In this document: positions 1 through 5,578 of the stretch, one piece after another
Position numbering within the stretch: the stretch's first letter is position 1
How the letters are laid out: the number at the start of each line of letters is the position of its first letter
Assembly (NCBI GenBank): GCA_017549665.1
Contig: JAFYUD010000052.1
Span: forward strand, 1-5,867
Source: Clostridia bacterium
GTDB taxonomy: Bacteria > Bacillota_A > Clostridia > Oscillospirales > Acutalibacteraceae
DNA length: 5,867 nucleotides
Direction of reading: 5' to 3'
Translations under genes and position numbers: made by a program
Notes under the pieces: generated by a model
Told to the model about the DNA's origin: nothing
The model's input: the letters and a program-made list of their open reading frames with translations, nothing else
Database searches by the model: none

Positions 1-63
1 AACATCTTTTTGAGATAAATCATTGTCAATACGTATATTTACAAGCCTGTCAATATAATCCAT
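1..63 (-). CDS. XRE/Cro-family HTH regulator, N-terminal fragment (runs off left edge)
   Basis: Only the first 21 codons are in the window, read leftward from an ATG at 61-63. A GGTGAT-type ribosome binding site lies a few bases upstream on the minus strand. The residues start MDYIDRLVNIR and continue into DLSQKDV. This is the usual beginning of an XRE helix-turn-helix domain: helix 1, then the L-[ST]-Q-x-[DE]-[VL]-A start of helix 2. Such proteins are DNA-binding repressors or activators acting in the cytoplasm. The gene is divergent from the small regulator gene at 155, with a shared 91-bp control region holding two similar inverted repeats, so it probably regulates itself and that gene. 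The remainder, including any C-terminal sensor or peptidase domain, is outside the window. The family call rests on a short segment, so confidence is moderate. Confidence 0.6.
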   Translation of the reverse strand, partial: MDYIDRLVNIRIDNDLSQKDV

Positions 64-79
64 TTTTATCACCATAATT

Positions 80-85
80 ATTATA
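80..85 (-). promoter_or_regulatory. Candidate -10 element for the leftward XRE gene
   Basis: The minus strand reads TATAAT here, 17 bp short of the ATG at 63. At the proper distance upstream (plus positions 103-108) the minus strand reads CAATAC, a poor -35. This may be a weak promoter or one that needs an activator. The inverted repeat at 87-107 lies exactly between these two elements. Confidence 0.4.
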
Positions 86-86
86 A

Positions 87-107
87 AATACTCATATTGT
101 GAGTATT
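87..107. promoter_or_regulatory. Inverted repeat O1, probable operator
   Basis: AATACTCA (87-94) and TGAGTATT (100-107) form a perfect 8-bp inverted repeat around a 5-bp spacer. It overlaps the first bases of the rightward -35 box (106-111) and lies just upstream of the leftward -10 (80-85), so a bound protein could affect both divergent promoters. The core TACTCA-N5-TGAGTA is repeated with one change at 114-130. There is no T-run after it, which argues against a terminator. Confidence 0.6.
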
Positions 108-134
108 GACATTAACTCAGAGATTGAGTATAAT
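106..134 (+). promoter_or_regulatory. Sigma-A promoter of the RHH / dockerin operon
   Basis: TTGACA at 106-111 and TATAAT at 129-134 match the housekeeping consensus in all twelve positions, with an ideal 17-bp spacer. The predicted transcription start is about 141, directly before the ribosome binding site GGAGGTGG (142-149), so the leader is only about 14 nt. Such a strong promoter would be expected to be kept off by a repressor, which fits the inverted repeats at 87-107 and 114-130. Confidence 0.85.
114..130. promoter_or_regulatory. Inverted repeat O2, probable second operator
   Basis: AACTCA and TGAGTA flank a 5-bp spacer (ACTCA at 115-119, TGAGT at 125-129). This repeats the core of O1 with the same arm sequence and spacer length but a different spacer sequence. 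It occupies the gap between -35 and -10 and touches the first bases of the -10 box, so occupancy should block RNA polymerase. The centres of O1 and O2 are 25 bp apart. Confidence 0.6.
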
Positions 135-154
135 ATTATGCGGAGGTGGTTTAA

Positions 155-304
155 GTGGCTTATAAAACAATTGGTTTTGTAGAAAGTGATAAGGAATTGA
201 TTGAAAAAATTGATAAGTACAGAAAAGAAAATAACTTATCGTTTATTGCAGCTGTAAGAAAACTATGTTCAGATGCTTTGGATTTTAAACGTATTGTTAA
301 ATAA
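155..304 (+). CDS. Small probable ribbon-helix-helix DNA-binding protein (49 aa)
   Basis: This short gene starts at GTG 155, with a strong GGAGGTGG site at 142-149 just upstream and a consensus promoter before that; it stops at TAA 302-304. The 49 residues fit the ribbon-helix-helix (CopG/Arc/MetJ-like) plan. A short N-terminal strand (about 3-9, YKTIGFV) is followed by a charged helix (about 11-27, SDKELIEKIDKYRKENN), a tight LS turn, and a second helix (about 30-44, FIAAVRKLCSDALDF). These proteins bind DNA as dimers through the paired strands and often repress their own promoter. It is the first gene of an apparent operon with the secreted dockerin protein 15 bp downstream. No toxin gene is next to it, so calling it an antitoxin is not supported. 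The family assignment comes from pattern only. Confidence 0.7.
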   Translation: MAYKTIGFVESDKELIEKIDKYRKENNLSFIAAVRKLCSDALDFKRIVK

Positions 305-319
305 AAGGTGAGAATTCTG

Positions 320-1330
320 ATGAATAAGTTTTTTTCAAATATTTCAACATTTGCAACAATATTTGTAGTTTTGATTGTTGGTGTAGTTATAACATCAGCA
401 GCTGATCGAGCATATCTTGGTGATGCTGACGGAAATGGTAAGGTGAATGCTGCAGATGCACGAATTATATTAAGACATTCATCAAGTTTGGCAAAAATAT
501 CAGATGATTATATGCATCTTGCAGATATAAATGGTGATACAAAAATTAGTGCTGCAGATGCAAGAATAGCTCTTCGTATGTCAGCAAGCCTTGAGGATTT
601 GTTTGAATTAGGAGAAGCATATCATTTACATGTTTACGAAACAGTTGAAATAAAGGTTGCAACTTGCACAGAAGAAGGTAGTATACATGATGTTTGCAAA
701 ATATGTAGTAAAACAAAAAATGAATTTGTTGTTGAAAAAATATCACATGAATTTTTTTTAATTGAAAAAAAACAGTCAACATGTATTGAAGCAGGAGAAG
801 AAATATTTAAATGTAAGAACTGTGACTATACATATTCAGTGACTTTTGATGCAATAGGTCACAGTTTTATTAATAACACCTGTTATTCAGTAGGATATTG
901 TAGTATATGTAAAATTAAAGATGAGTCAACAACGCCAACCGGACATAAGATAGATCCTAACACTTTTCAATGCAGTGTATGTAACAGTCATCTGAAATCT
1001 CCGATTTCATTTATTTCTGCTAGCACGAAATCCGAAATTAACAAGTTGGGATATCTTGGAAAAATAGGTGATCCCGATACATTTAAATTAACAAAGGTAT
1101 TTTATTGTGTCGGACCTTTTCAAGGTGAACCAAAAATTGCATATTTTATTAGAATGGAGTATGAATATCGTTCTCCGAGAAATGTTTATAAGACTGGCGT
1201 GAAAGATATTTATATTTACGAAAGTGCTAATGTATTGTACAGTGCGGCTTATGGTTATGGTAGCAGTGTAGATATTCAGTGGTTACATAAGACCAAATAT
1301 TATGTTAATGTAGATGAAATAGATTTATAG
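320..1330 (+). CDS. Secreted dockerin-type protein with Cys-x-x-Cys repeats
   Basis: The chosen start is ATG 320, because AAAGGTGAG (about 304-312) is correctly spaced for it; the in-frame GTG at 308 falls inside that site. The product has 336 residues. A signal peptide covers about 1-28 (lysine, hydrophobic stretch, then TSAA). Two dockerin type I-like Ca-binding repeats follow: ligands D35, D37, N39, D46 and D69, N71, D73, D80. Residues 116-221 hold degenerate zinc-ribbon-like repeats: C116...C126xxC129...H143; C155...C165xxC168...GH181; C188...C194xxC197...GH209; C218xxC221. The last 110 residues are a Tyr-rich, probably beta-rich domain that I do not recognise. The protein should be exported and could dock onto a cohesin or bind the cell surface. 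It is probably co-transcribed with the small RHH gene. Base composition is much more AT-rich than the genes to its right, which suggests separate ancestry. No enzymatic motif was found. Confidence 0.8.
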   Translation: MNKFFSNISTFATIFVVLIVGVVITSAADRAYLGDADGNGKVNAADARIILRHSSSLAKISDDYMHLADINGDTKISAADARIALRMSASLEDLFELGEAYHLHVYETVEIKVATCTEEGSIHDVCKICSKTKNEFVVEKISHEFFLIEKKQSTCIEAGEEIFKCKNCDYTYSVTFDAIGHSFINNTCYSVGYCSICKIKDESTTPTGHKIDPNTFQCSVCNSHLKSPISFISASTKSEINKLGYLGKIGDPDTFKLTKVFYCVGPFQGEPKIAYFIRMEYEYRSPRNVYKTGVKDIYIYESANVLYSAAYGYGSSVDIQWLHKTKYYVNVDEIDL

Positions 1331-1334
1331 TAAT

Positions 1335-1368
1335 CACCGCATCGGGTAACCGGTGCGGTGCGTTTTTT
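1335..1368 (+). terminator. Rho-independent terminator after the dockerin / Cys-repeat gene
   Basis: CACCGCATCGG and CCGGTGCGGTG pair as an 11-bp, GC-rich stem with one G-T wobble and a GTAA tetraloop (1335-1360). CG and then six T residues follow (1363-1368). It begins five bases after the stop codon and separates this operon from the protease gene. Confidence 0.9.
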
Positions 1369-1388
1369 GTGTTAAAATAATTTCGCAG

Positions 1389-1417
1389 TTGAATTTTTAT
1401 GCAGAATAATGTATCAT
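1389..1417 (+). promoter_or_regulatory. Probable sigma-A promoter of the dockerin-protease gene
   Basis: TTGAAT (1389-1394) and TATCAT (1412-1417) are separated by 17 bp, giving a predicted start near 1424 and a leader of about 26 nt to ATG 1450. It lies after a strong terminator, so the protease gene needs its own promoter. If correct, it rules out the in-frame ATG at 1399 as the start. Confidence 0.55.
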
Positions 1418-1449
1418 GTAAGTATAACTCAAAGAAAGAAGATGAAAAC

Positions 1450-3012
1450 ATGATGAAAAGATTAAAAGTTTTAATCGTGTTGTGCATTGTTGCTGTTTTT
1501 GCATTCGGTATCAGTGCATCTGCAGCGTATCTCGGAGACGTTGACGGCAACGGCAAAATTACTGCTTCCGATGCCCGTTCCATTCTCAGAGTAGCGGCAA
1601 ATATTGCATCTTTTGATGCAGACAAAAAGGCTATGGCTGACATCAACAGCGATAACAAGATAACGGCTTCTGATGCACGAAAGGTACTCAGAATGGCTGC
1701 AAATCTTGAAAACAAGATTGAAATTCCCGACGGTGGTACAGTTACTCCTCCCGCAGATGATAAGCCGCTTACAGCTGTGGAGGTTCATAACATCGCATCA
1801 AAGTATACAGTTGAAGTCAATGCGGAAAATAATCAGTATGTTTCAACAGGCTCAGGCTTCTTTATTTCCGATGACGGACAGGTTGTTACAAATTACCATG
1901 TAATCGACGGAATGTATACAATCACAGTTACTGATTATAACAATAATACATACAAGGTTGATGAAGTTCTTGCTTTTGATGCTGATATGGATATTGCAGT
2001 GCTTAAGGTTGATGCTGTTTCAACTCCTGCTGTACTCAATACTGATGTTCCTGAAACAGGCTCAGATGCTTATACATTAGGCAGCTCAAAAGGCTTTACA
2101 GATACATTCAGTAACGGTATTATCTCAAACGGCTCAAGAGTTGTTGAAGAGTATAATCCCAACATGACATACATTCAGACTTCTGCTCCTATTTCCAACG
2201 GAAACAGCGGCGGTCCTCTTATCAATAACAAGGCTGAAGTAATCGGTATCAATACATGGGGAAGAACAGACGGACAGAATCTGAATTTTGCTATTCCCGT
2301 CAAATATCTTGATGCTCTTGATTACAGCAATCCTATGACAATGAGTGAATTCGCATCGCTCTTCAAGCCTTCTGAGCCTGAGCACAACACTCTTGCACTT
2401 GATATAATGACTCATCTCCGTTATATTGATATGGGTGGCACAGCAATCATTGAGGTTGAGGTTATCGGTGATATAGGTGACCGTCAGCTTTATGTGGATT
2501 ATGACAGTAATACACTTTACTGTGAATGGGCTGAAGACTGGTATATTTCAAATGTTACGGGAAATGATGTTGCATACCTCTTCGTTTCCGGTCTGCAGTA
2601 CAGCGCACAGCAGTATATCAGAATTTATGTAGAGGGTATGAGAGATACAGTTTTTGTAAATATTCCTGTGGAGGTTGCTTCTGACGGCTGGTATGATTAC
2701 GGCGGTTATGTAGGTGCTGTTGATTACGGTGCATATCTGAGAATTGCGCCTTATGTATATCATATCAATGACACTGCAACAGGTATCGGCTTCTATTACA
2801 GTCTTGCTGATATGTTTGATGCAGGTTATTCTGCAGAGGATGTTATGACTGATTTCTTCGATTATCTTGCATATTACGGTTATGAATATATCGGCTACGA
2901 AAATAACGGCTATACATTCTACTGTGCTGAGTATGATATTTATTATTCATATTCACTTGTTTATGATAATTACGGTGACGTTACTGACATAATGATTATT
3001 TTCATAGTATAA
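1450..3012 (+). CDS. Secreted dockerin-HtrA-like trypsin-fold serine protease
   Basis: A predicted extracellular protease of 520 residues. The start at ATG 1450 (or 1453) puts MMKRLK directly before a hydrophobic signal peptide ending SASA (cleavage after about 25), with a weak GAAG-type site at about 1438-1441. ATG 1399 would add 17 hydrophilic residues, lacks a ribosome binding site and precedes the likely transcript start. Two dockerin-like repeats begin at the mature N-terminus (ligands D30, D32, N34, D41 and D64, N66, D68, D75). A short Pro/Asp linker (about 92-106) leads to an HtrA/DegP-type S1 domain (about 108-290). Its catalytic triad is intact: H150 in TNYHV, D181 in DIAVLKV, S253 in GNSGGPL. 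The usual PDZ domain is missing. Residues about 312-410 look like a beta-sandwich, and 411-520 are acidic and Tyr-rich; there is no lysine after K306. The gene is monocistronic between two terminators. The protease fold is firm; substrate and partner are unknown. Confidence 0.92.
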   Translation: MMKRLKVLIVLCIVAVFAFGISASAAYLGDVDGNGKITASDARSILRVAANIASFDADKKAMADINSDNKITASDARKVLRMAANLENKIEIPDGGTVTPPADDKPLTAVEVHNIASKYTVEVNAENNQYVSTGSGFFISDDGQVVTNYHVIDGMYTITVTDYNNNTYKVDEVLAFDADMDIAVLKVDAVSTPAVLNTDVPETGSDAYTLGSSKGFTDTFSNGIISNGSRVVEEYNPNMTYIQTSAPISNGNSGGPLINNKAEVIGINTWGRTDGQNLNFAIPVKYLDALDYSNPMTMSEFASLFKPSEPEHNTLALDIMTHLRYIDMGGTAIIEVEVIGDIGDRQLYVDYDSNTLYCEWAEDWYISNVTGNDVAYLFVSGLQYSAQQYIRIYVEGMRDTVFVNIPVEVASDGWYDYGGYVGAVDYGAYLRIAPYVYHINDTATGIGFYYSLADMFDAGYSAEDVMTDFFDYLAYYGYEYIGYENNGYTFYCAEYDIYYSYSLVYDNYGDVTDIMIIFIV

Positions 3013-3018
3013 GAAACG

Positions 3019-3051
3019 AAAAAACTGCAGTTGATACTGCAGTTTTTTTTT
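3019..3051 (+). terminator. Rho-independent terminator after the protease gene
   Basis: CTGCAG (3025-3030) and CTGCAG (3037-3042) pair around a 6-nt loop. The stem is extended by six A residues before and nine T residues after, so the full A-CTGCAG/CTGCAG-T hairpin is 12 bp. The A-run on the other side means it could also act on the opposite strand, but no leftward gene ends here. Confidence 0.85.
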
Positions 3052-3061
3052 ATAGCAGATA

Positions 3062-3090
3062 TTGATAATTGTCCGAAATAAATGTATAAT
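3062..3090 (+). promoter_or_regulatory. Sigma-A promoter of the MFS permease gene
   Basis: TTGATA (3062-3067) and TATAAT (3085-3090) are separated by exactly 17 bp, eleven of twelve consensus positions. The predicted start near 3097 leaves a leader of about 22 nt. It also shows that an in-frame TTG at 3062 cannot be the translation start, since it lies inside the -35 box. Confidence 0.8.
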
Positions 3091-3118
3091 CAAATTACTT
3101 TATATCAGGAGTGAAATT

Positions 3119-4366
3119 ATGTCTCTTAAGAAAACTGATTTCAAACGCACAAAAAATGCCTGCTATTTTGCCTATCTTTCAATGTCATCGGTATTTTGTC
3201 TTCCCCCGTTGCTGTTTATGACATTTCAGGATATGTACGGCATTTCATACACATTGCTGGGTACACTTGTGCTTGTGAATTTCTGTACACAGCTCGGAAT
3301 AGATCTGATTTTCAGCTTCTTTCCCAAAATCTTCAATATCGCAAAAACAATCAGAATTATGCCGTTTCTTACATCGCTGGGCTTGCTGATATATGCTCTT
3401 GTACCGTGGTTTTTCCCTGATATTGCCTATGTGGGATTTATTATAGGCACAGTCATATTCTCCGTTTCTGCAGGCTTGAGTGAAGTTTTATTAAGCCCTG
3501 TTGTTGCGGCTATCCCGTCAGAGCATCCCGATAAGGATATGAGCCTGCTTCATTCGCTTTATGCATGGGGTGTGCTGTCAGTTGTTGTGATAAGCACCAT
3601 ATTCCTCAATATTTTCGGTACTGCAAACTGGATGTACCTGACTTTGTTCTTTGCATTCCTGCCTCTTATTGCTGCATGGCTGTTTATCACGTCTCCTATT
3701 CCTGAGCTGAATATTTCGCAGTCGGCAGTTTCAAAGAAGGACAGAAACAGAACAAAGACACTTATGCTGTGCGTTCTTTGTATTTTTCTTGGCTCTGCAG
3801 CAGAAAACACAATGTCAAACTGGATTTCAAGCTTTATGGAAAATGCGCTGAATATCCCGAAATCATATGGTGATATCTGCGGCATGGCATTGTTTGCAGT
3901 TCTTCTCGGTACAGGCAGAACGCTTTATGCAAAGTTCGGTAAAAATATTACAAATACACTGATTATAGGTATGGCATGTTCAGCTGTCTGCTATCTTGCA
4001 GCAGGTCTTTCGGGAAGTGTGATTGTTTCACTTGTTGCATGTGTTCTGACAGGCTTCTGCACATCAATGCTCTGGCCGGGTACACTTATCATGATGGAAG
4101 AAAAAATCCTTGTTCCCGGCGTTGTGGGCTATGCTCTTATGGCTTCGGGAGGCGACTTCGGAGCCTCGGTTGCTCCACAGCTTATGGGAATTATCGTTGA
4201 TACCGTTTCAGTAACAGACTGGGCAGCTCAGATGAGCACAACTATGGGCGTGACACCTGAACAGCTTGGTATGAAGGTAGGTATGCTGGTGGCGGCAATT
4301 TTCCCTGTTCTCGGTGTATTCCTGCTTCTCTATATCAAAAAATCCAATAAAAAAAGCAGTTCGTAA
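3119..4366 (+). CDS. Major facilitator superfamily permease, probable sugar-type transporter
   Basis: A 415-residue inner-membrane protein starting at ATG 3119, seven bases after AGGAG (3107-3111). The hydropathy pattern fits the 12-helix MFS plan: a first half to about residue 190, a polar central loop (about 192-213, with KKDRNRTK), and a second half to about 405, ending in a Lys/Ser tail. Features seen include the conserved acidic/proline segment SEVLLSPVV (121-129), HSLYAWG (145-151), and GRTLYAKFG (266-274), a charged inter-helix motif after helix 8. The layout resembles the FHS/fucose-permease-like branch, so a sugar or related metabolite is a reasonable guess, but no residue fixes the substrate. 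It has its own promoter and sits convergent to rpe, with which it shares a terminator. Nearby rpe and a probable glycosidase weakly support a carbohydrate role. Confidence 0.85.
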   Translation: MSLKKTDFKRTKNACYFAYLSMSSVFCLPPLLFMTFQDMYGISYTLLGTLVLVNFCTQLGIDLIFSFFPKIFNIAKTIRIMPFLTSLGLLIYALVPWFFPDIAYVGFIIGTVIFSVSAGLSEVLLSPVVAAIPSEHPDKDMSLLHSLYAWGVLSVVVISTIFLNIFGTANWMYLTLFFAFLPLIAAWLFITSPIPELNISQSAVSKKDRNRTKTLMLCVLCIFLGSAAENTMSNWISSFMENALNIPKSYGDICGMALFAVLLGTGRTLYAKFGKNITNTLIIGMACSAVCYLAAGLSGSVIVSLVACVLTGFCTSMLWPGTLIMMEEKILVPGVVGYALMASGGDFGASVAPQLMGIIVDTVSVTDWAAQMSTTMGVTPEQLGMKVGMLVAAIFPVLGVFLLLYIKKSNKKSSS

Positions 4367-4379
4367 GAACTGCTTTTTC
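4349..4379. terminator. Bidirectional terminator between the permease gene and rpe
   Basis: GCAGTTC (4356-4362) and GAACTGC (4367-4373) form a perfect 7-bp stem with a GTAA loop, flanked by seven A residues on the left and five T residues on the right. It therefore reads as a hairpin plus U-run in both directions, serving the two convergent genes. The permease stop codon TAA (4364-4366) lies in the loop, and the last codons of that gene form the left arm. Confidence 0.88.
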
Positions 4380-5045
4380 TTATGCATTAAATGAATTATC
4401 GCCTTTTTCTCTGAGAATTTTAATCGGCTCGGAACGGTCCTCAGCCTTGAAGACGTAGCTGCCTGCAACAAGTATATCAGCACCGTTTCCGGCTGCCACA
4501 GATACGGTGTTATTATCAATTCCACCGTCAACCTGAATATGTGTATCAAGGTTTCTGCGTGTTATCTCATCTCTGATTGCACGTACCTTCTGCATTGTTT
4601 CGGGCATGAATGACTGACCTCCGAAGCCCGGCTCAACTGTCATTACAAGCACCATATAAACGCTGTCAAGGTATGGAAGCACAGCTTCTGCGGCAGTGCC
4701 GGGTTTTATTGAAATAGCCGGCTTACATCCTGCTTCTCTGATTTTTTCAATCGTTGCCTCAACATCTGTTGCAGCTTCGATATGGAAAGTGATGATATCT
4801 GCCCCTGCTGATGCAAAGTCATCGATATAACGGACAGGCTCGTTTATCATAAGATGTACATCAAAGGGGAGTGTGGTCTTACCCTTGAGACATTTTATCA
4901 CAGGTGCGCCCAAGGTGATATTGGGTACAAACATTCCGTCCATAACGTCAATATGAACAAGGTCTGCCCCTGCTTTTTCAATTGACTGTACTTCGTCTTT
5001 GAGACGTGAAAAATCACTTGCAAGAATTGATGGAGAAATAAGCAT
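4380..5045 (-). CDS. rpe: Ribulose-phosphate 3-epimerase
   Basis: Interconverts D-ribulose 5-phosphate and D-xylulose 5-phosphate in the pentose phosphate pathway, in the cytoplasm. The 221-residue product is the normal family length and a single TIM barrel. Family motifs are all present: ISPSILASDF (3-12), HIDVMDG (31-37), DVHLM (62-66), a phosphate-binding VEPGFGGQ segment (137-144), QVDGGI (171-176) and VAGSYVF (193-199). The metal ligands and acid/base residues known for the family correspond to H31, D33, H64 and D173, all kept. The start ATG (5043-5045) is preceded on the minus strand by GAAAGGAT at good spacing. It follows the XRE regulator gene by 27 bp without a terminator, so the two are probably co-transcribed. 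It ends against the shared bidirectional terminator. Confidence 0.97.
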   Translation of the reverse strand: MLISPSILASDFSRLKDEVQSIEKAGADLVHIDVMDGMFVPNITLGAPVIKCLKGKTTLPFDVHLMINEPVRYIDDFASAGADIITFHIEAATDVEATIEKIREAGCKPAISIKPGTAAEAVLPYLDSVYMVLVMTVEPGFGGQSFMPETMQKVRAIRDEITRRNLDTHIQVDGGIDNNTVSVAAGNGADILVAGSYVFKAEDRSEPIKILREKGDNSFNA

Positions 5046-5072
5046 ATTTTATCCTTTCAGATGTAGATTTTT

Positions 5073-5483
5073 TCAGTTTCCGGTGCTGTTGTCACGGATG
5101 GATGAAACGACTCTGAGTATTTCTGCTTTCTGTTCATCTGTTGCAGTTCTGAACATAAGAATAAGCTGTGTTTCGTCATCCTCCAGCATATTAAGAAGCA
5201 GCTTGACCTTTGCTTTGTCTTCAGCAGTGGCAAAAATGTTGTCATCTGCATATCTCGGCTCAAACATATCAAAGGTTTTCTGGACATGCTCTATTCCGAG
5301 ATTGAAAACAGATTCTTTCAGTCCGAATACTCTTGAAAGTCGGTTCAGTGTTTCTTCATCAGGGTCGGCAAGACCGTATTCATAGGAACGGTATTTTTCA
5401 ATGCTTAATCCTGCAGCATCTGCAACTTCCTGCTGACCGAGACCGCAATAACGTCTGAATAAGCATATGAATTCATTGAACAT
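5073..5483 (-). CDS. XRE-family helix-turn-helix regulator upstream of rpe
   Basis: A 136-residue cytoplasmic DNA-binding protein. The start is ATG 5481-5483 (MFNEF), because AGGAGGG (5490-5496 on the minus strand) is well placed; an upstream in-frame extension would begin before the likely promoter. Residues about 5-56 are an XRE/Cro domain: GQQEVADAAGLS (helix 2 and turn), then SIEKYRSYEYG (recognition helix) and a following ETLNRLSRVFGL helix. The C-terminal 75 residues are acidic and probably helical (EDKAKVKLLLNML, then DEQKAEILRVVSSI) and resemble no sensor domain I can name; they may serve dimerisation. It heads a likely operon with rpe and is divergent from the glycosidase-like gene at 5598. 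A 12-bp palindrome in the shared region is a candidate binding site. Regulation of rpe, itself or the glycosidase is inference. Confidence 0.88.
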   Translation of the reverse strand: MFNEFICLFRRYCGLGQQEVADAAGLSIEKYRSYEYGLADPDEETLNRLSRVFGLKESVFNLGIEHVQKTFDMFEPRYADDNIFATAEDKAKVKLLLNMLEDDETQLILMFRTATDEQKAEILRVVSSIRDNSTGN

Positions 5484-5505
5484 AATTTTCCCTCCTGACA
5501 TTTTT

Positions 5506-5534
5506 ATTATATTAAAAAACTTTGTCTGTTGCAA
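5506..5534 (-). promoter_or_regulatory. Sigma-A promoter of the XRE-rpe operon
   Basis: On the minus strand, TTGCAA (5534-5529) and TATAAT (5511-5506) are spaced by exactly 17 bp. The predicted start is near 5499, giving a leader of about 15 nt that starts just before the AGGAGGG ribosome binding site. Confidence 0.78.
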
Positions 5535-5542
5535 TAGTAAAT

Positions 5543-5554
5543 TTCAATATTGAA
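5543..5554. promoter_or_regulatory. 12-bp perfect palindrome, candidate operator
   Basis: TTCAATATTGAA is a perfect palindrome lying between the two divergent -35 boxes and overlapping most of the rightward one (5550-5555). Its place and size suit a dimeric regulator, most simply the divergent XRE protein. AT-rich palindromes of this length also occur by chance, so this is a candidate only. Confidence 0.4.
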
Positions 5555-5578
5555 TATTTGTAATAAACATGATAGAAT
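5550..5578 (+). promoter_or_regulatory. Probable sigma-A promoter of the glycosidase-like gene
   Basis: TTGAAT (5550-5555) and TAGAAT (5573-5578) are separated by 17 bp. The predicted start near 5585 coincides with the beginning of the ribosome binding site AGAGGTGA (5585-5592), leaving a leader of only about 13 nt. Confidence 0.6.

Noticed and set aside
87..130. The paired inverted repeats as a CRISPR-like or att repeat
   Set aside because: There are only two short copies, placed exactly on promoter elements with no spacers of CRISPR length or integrase nearby; operators explain them better.
1..304. Toxin-antitoxin pair made of the left XRE fragment and the RHH gene
   Set aside because: The two are divergent and both look like DNA-binding proteins; no toxin-like frame is next to either within the window.
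308..319. GTG at 308 as the start of the dockerin / Cys-repeat gene
   Set aside because: It is part of the ribosome binding site used by ATG 320, and no other such site precedes it.
1399..1449. In-frame ATG at 1399 as the start of the protease gene
   Set aside because: It has no ribosome binding site, puts a polar extension before the signal peptide, and lies upstream of the likely transcription start near 1424.
1305..1788. Leftward open frames antisense to the dockerin region of the protease
   Set aside because: They have no ribosome binding site, one crosses a strong terminator, and their products have no recognisable features; the plus-strand frame is clearly the coding one.
3062..3118. 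In-frame TTG at 3062 as the start of the permease gene
   Set aside because: It lies in the -35 box of the permease promoter, and ATG 3119 has a well-placed AGGAG site.
4208..4549. Leftward open frame overlapping the ends of the permease gene and rpe
   Set aside because: It runs through the bidirectional terminator and overlaps the conserved rpe frame in another phase.
4999..5385. Rightward open frame antisense to rpe and the XRE gene
   Set aside because: Its Ser-rich translation is typical of the reverse complement of the real genes, and it has no ribosome binding site or known motif.
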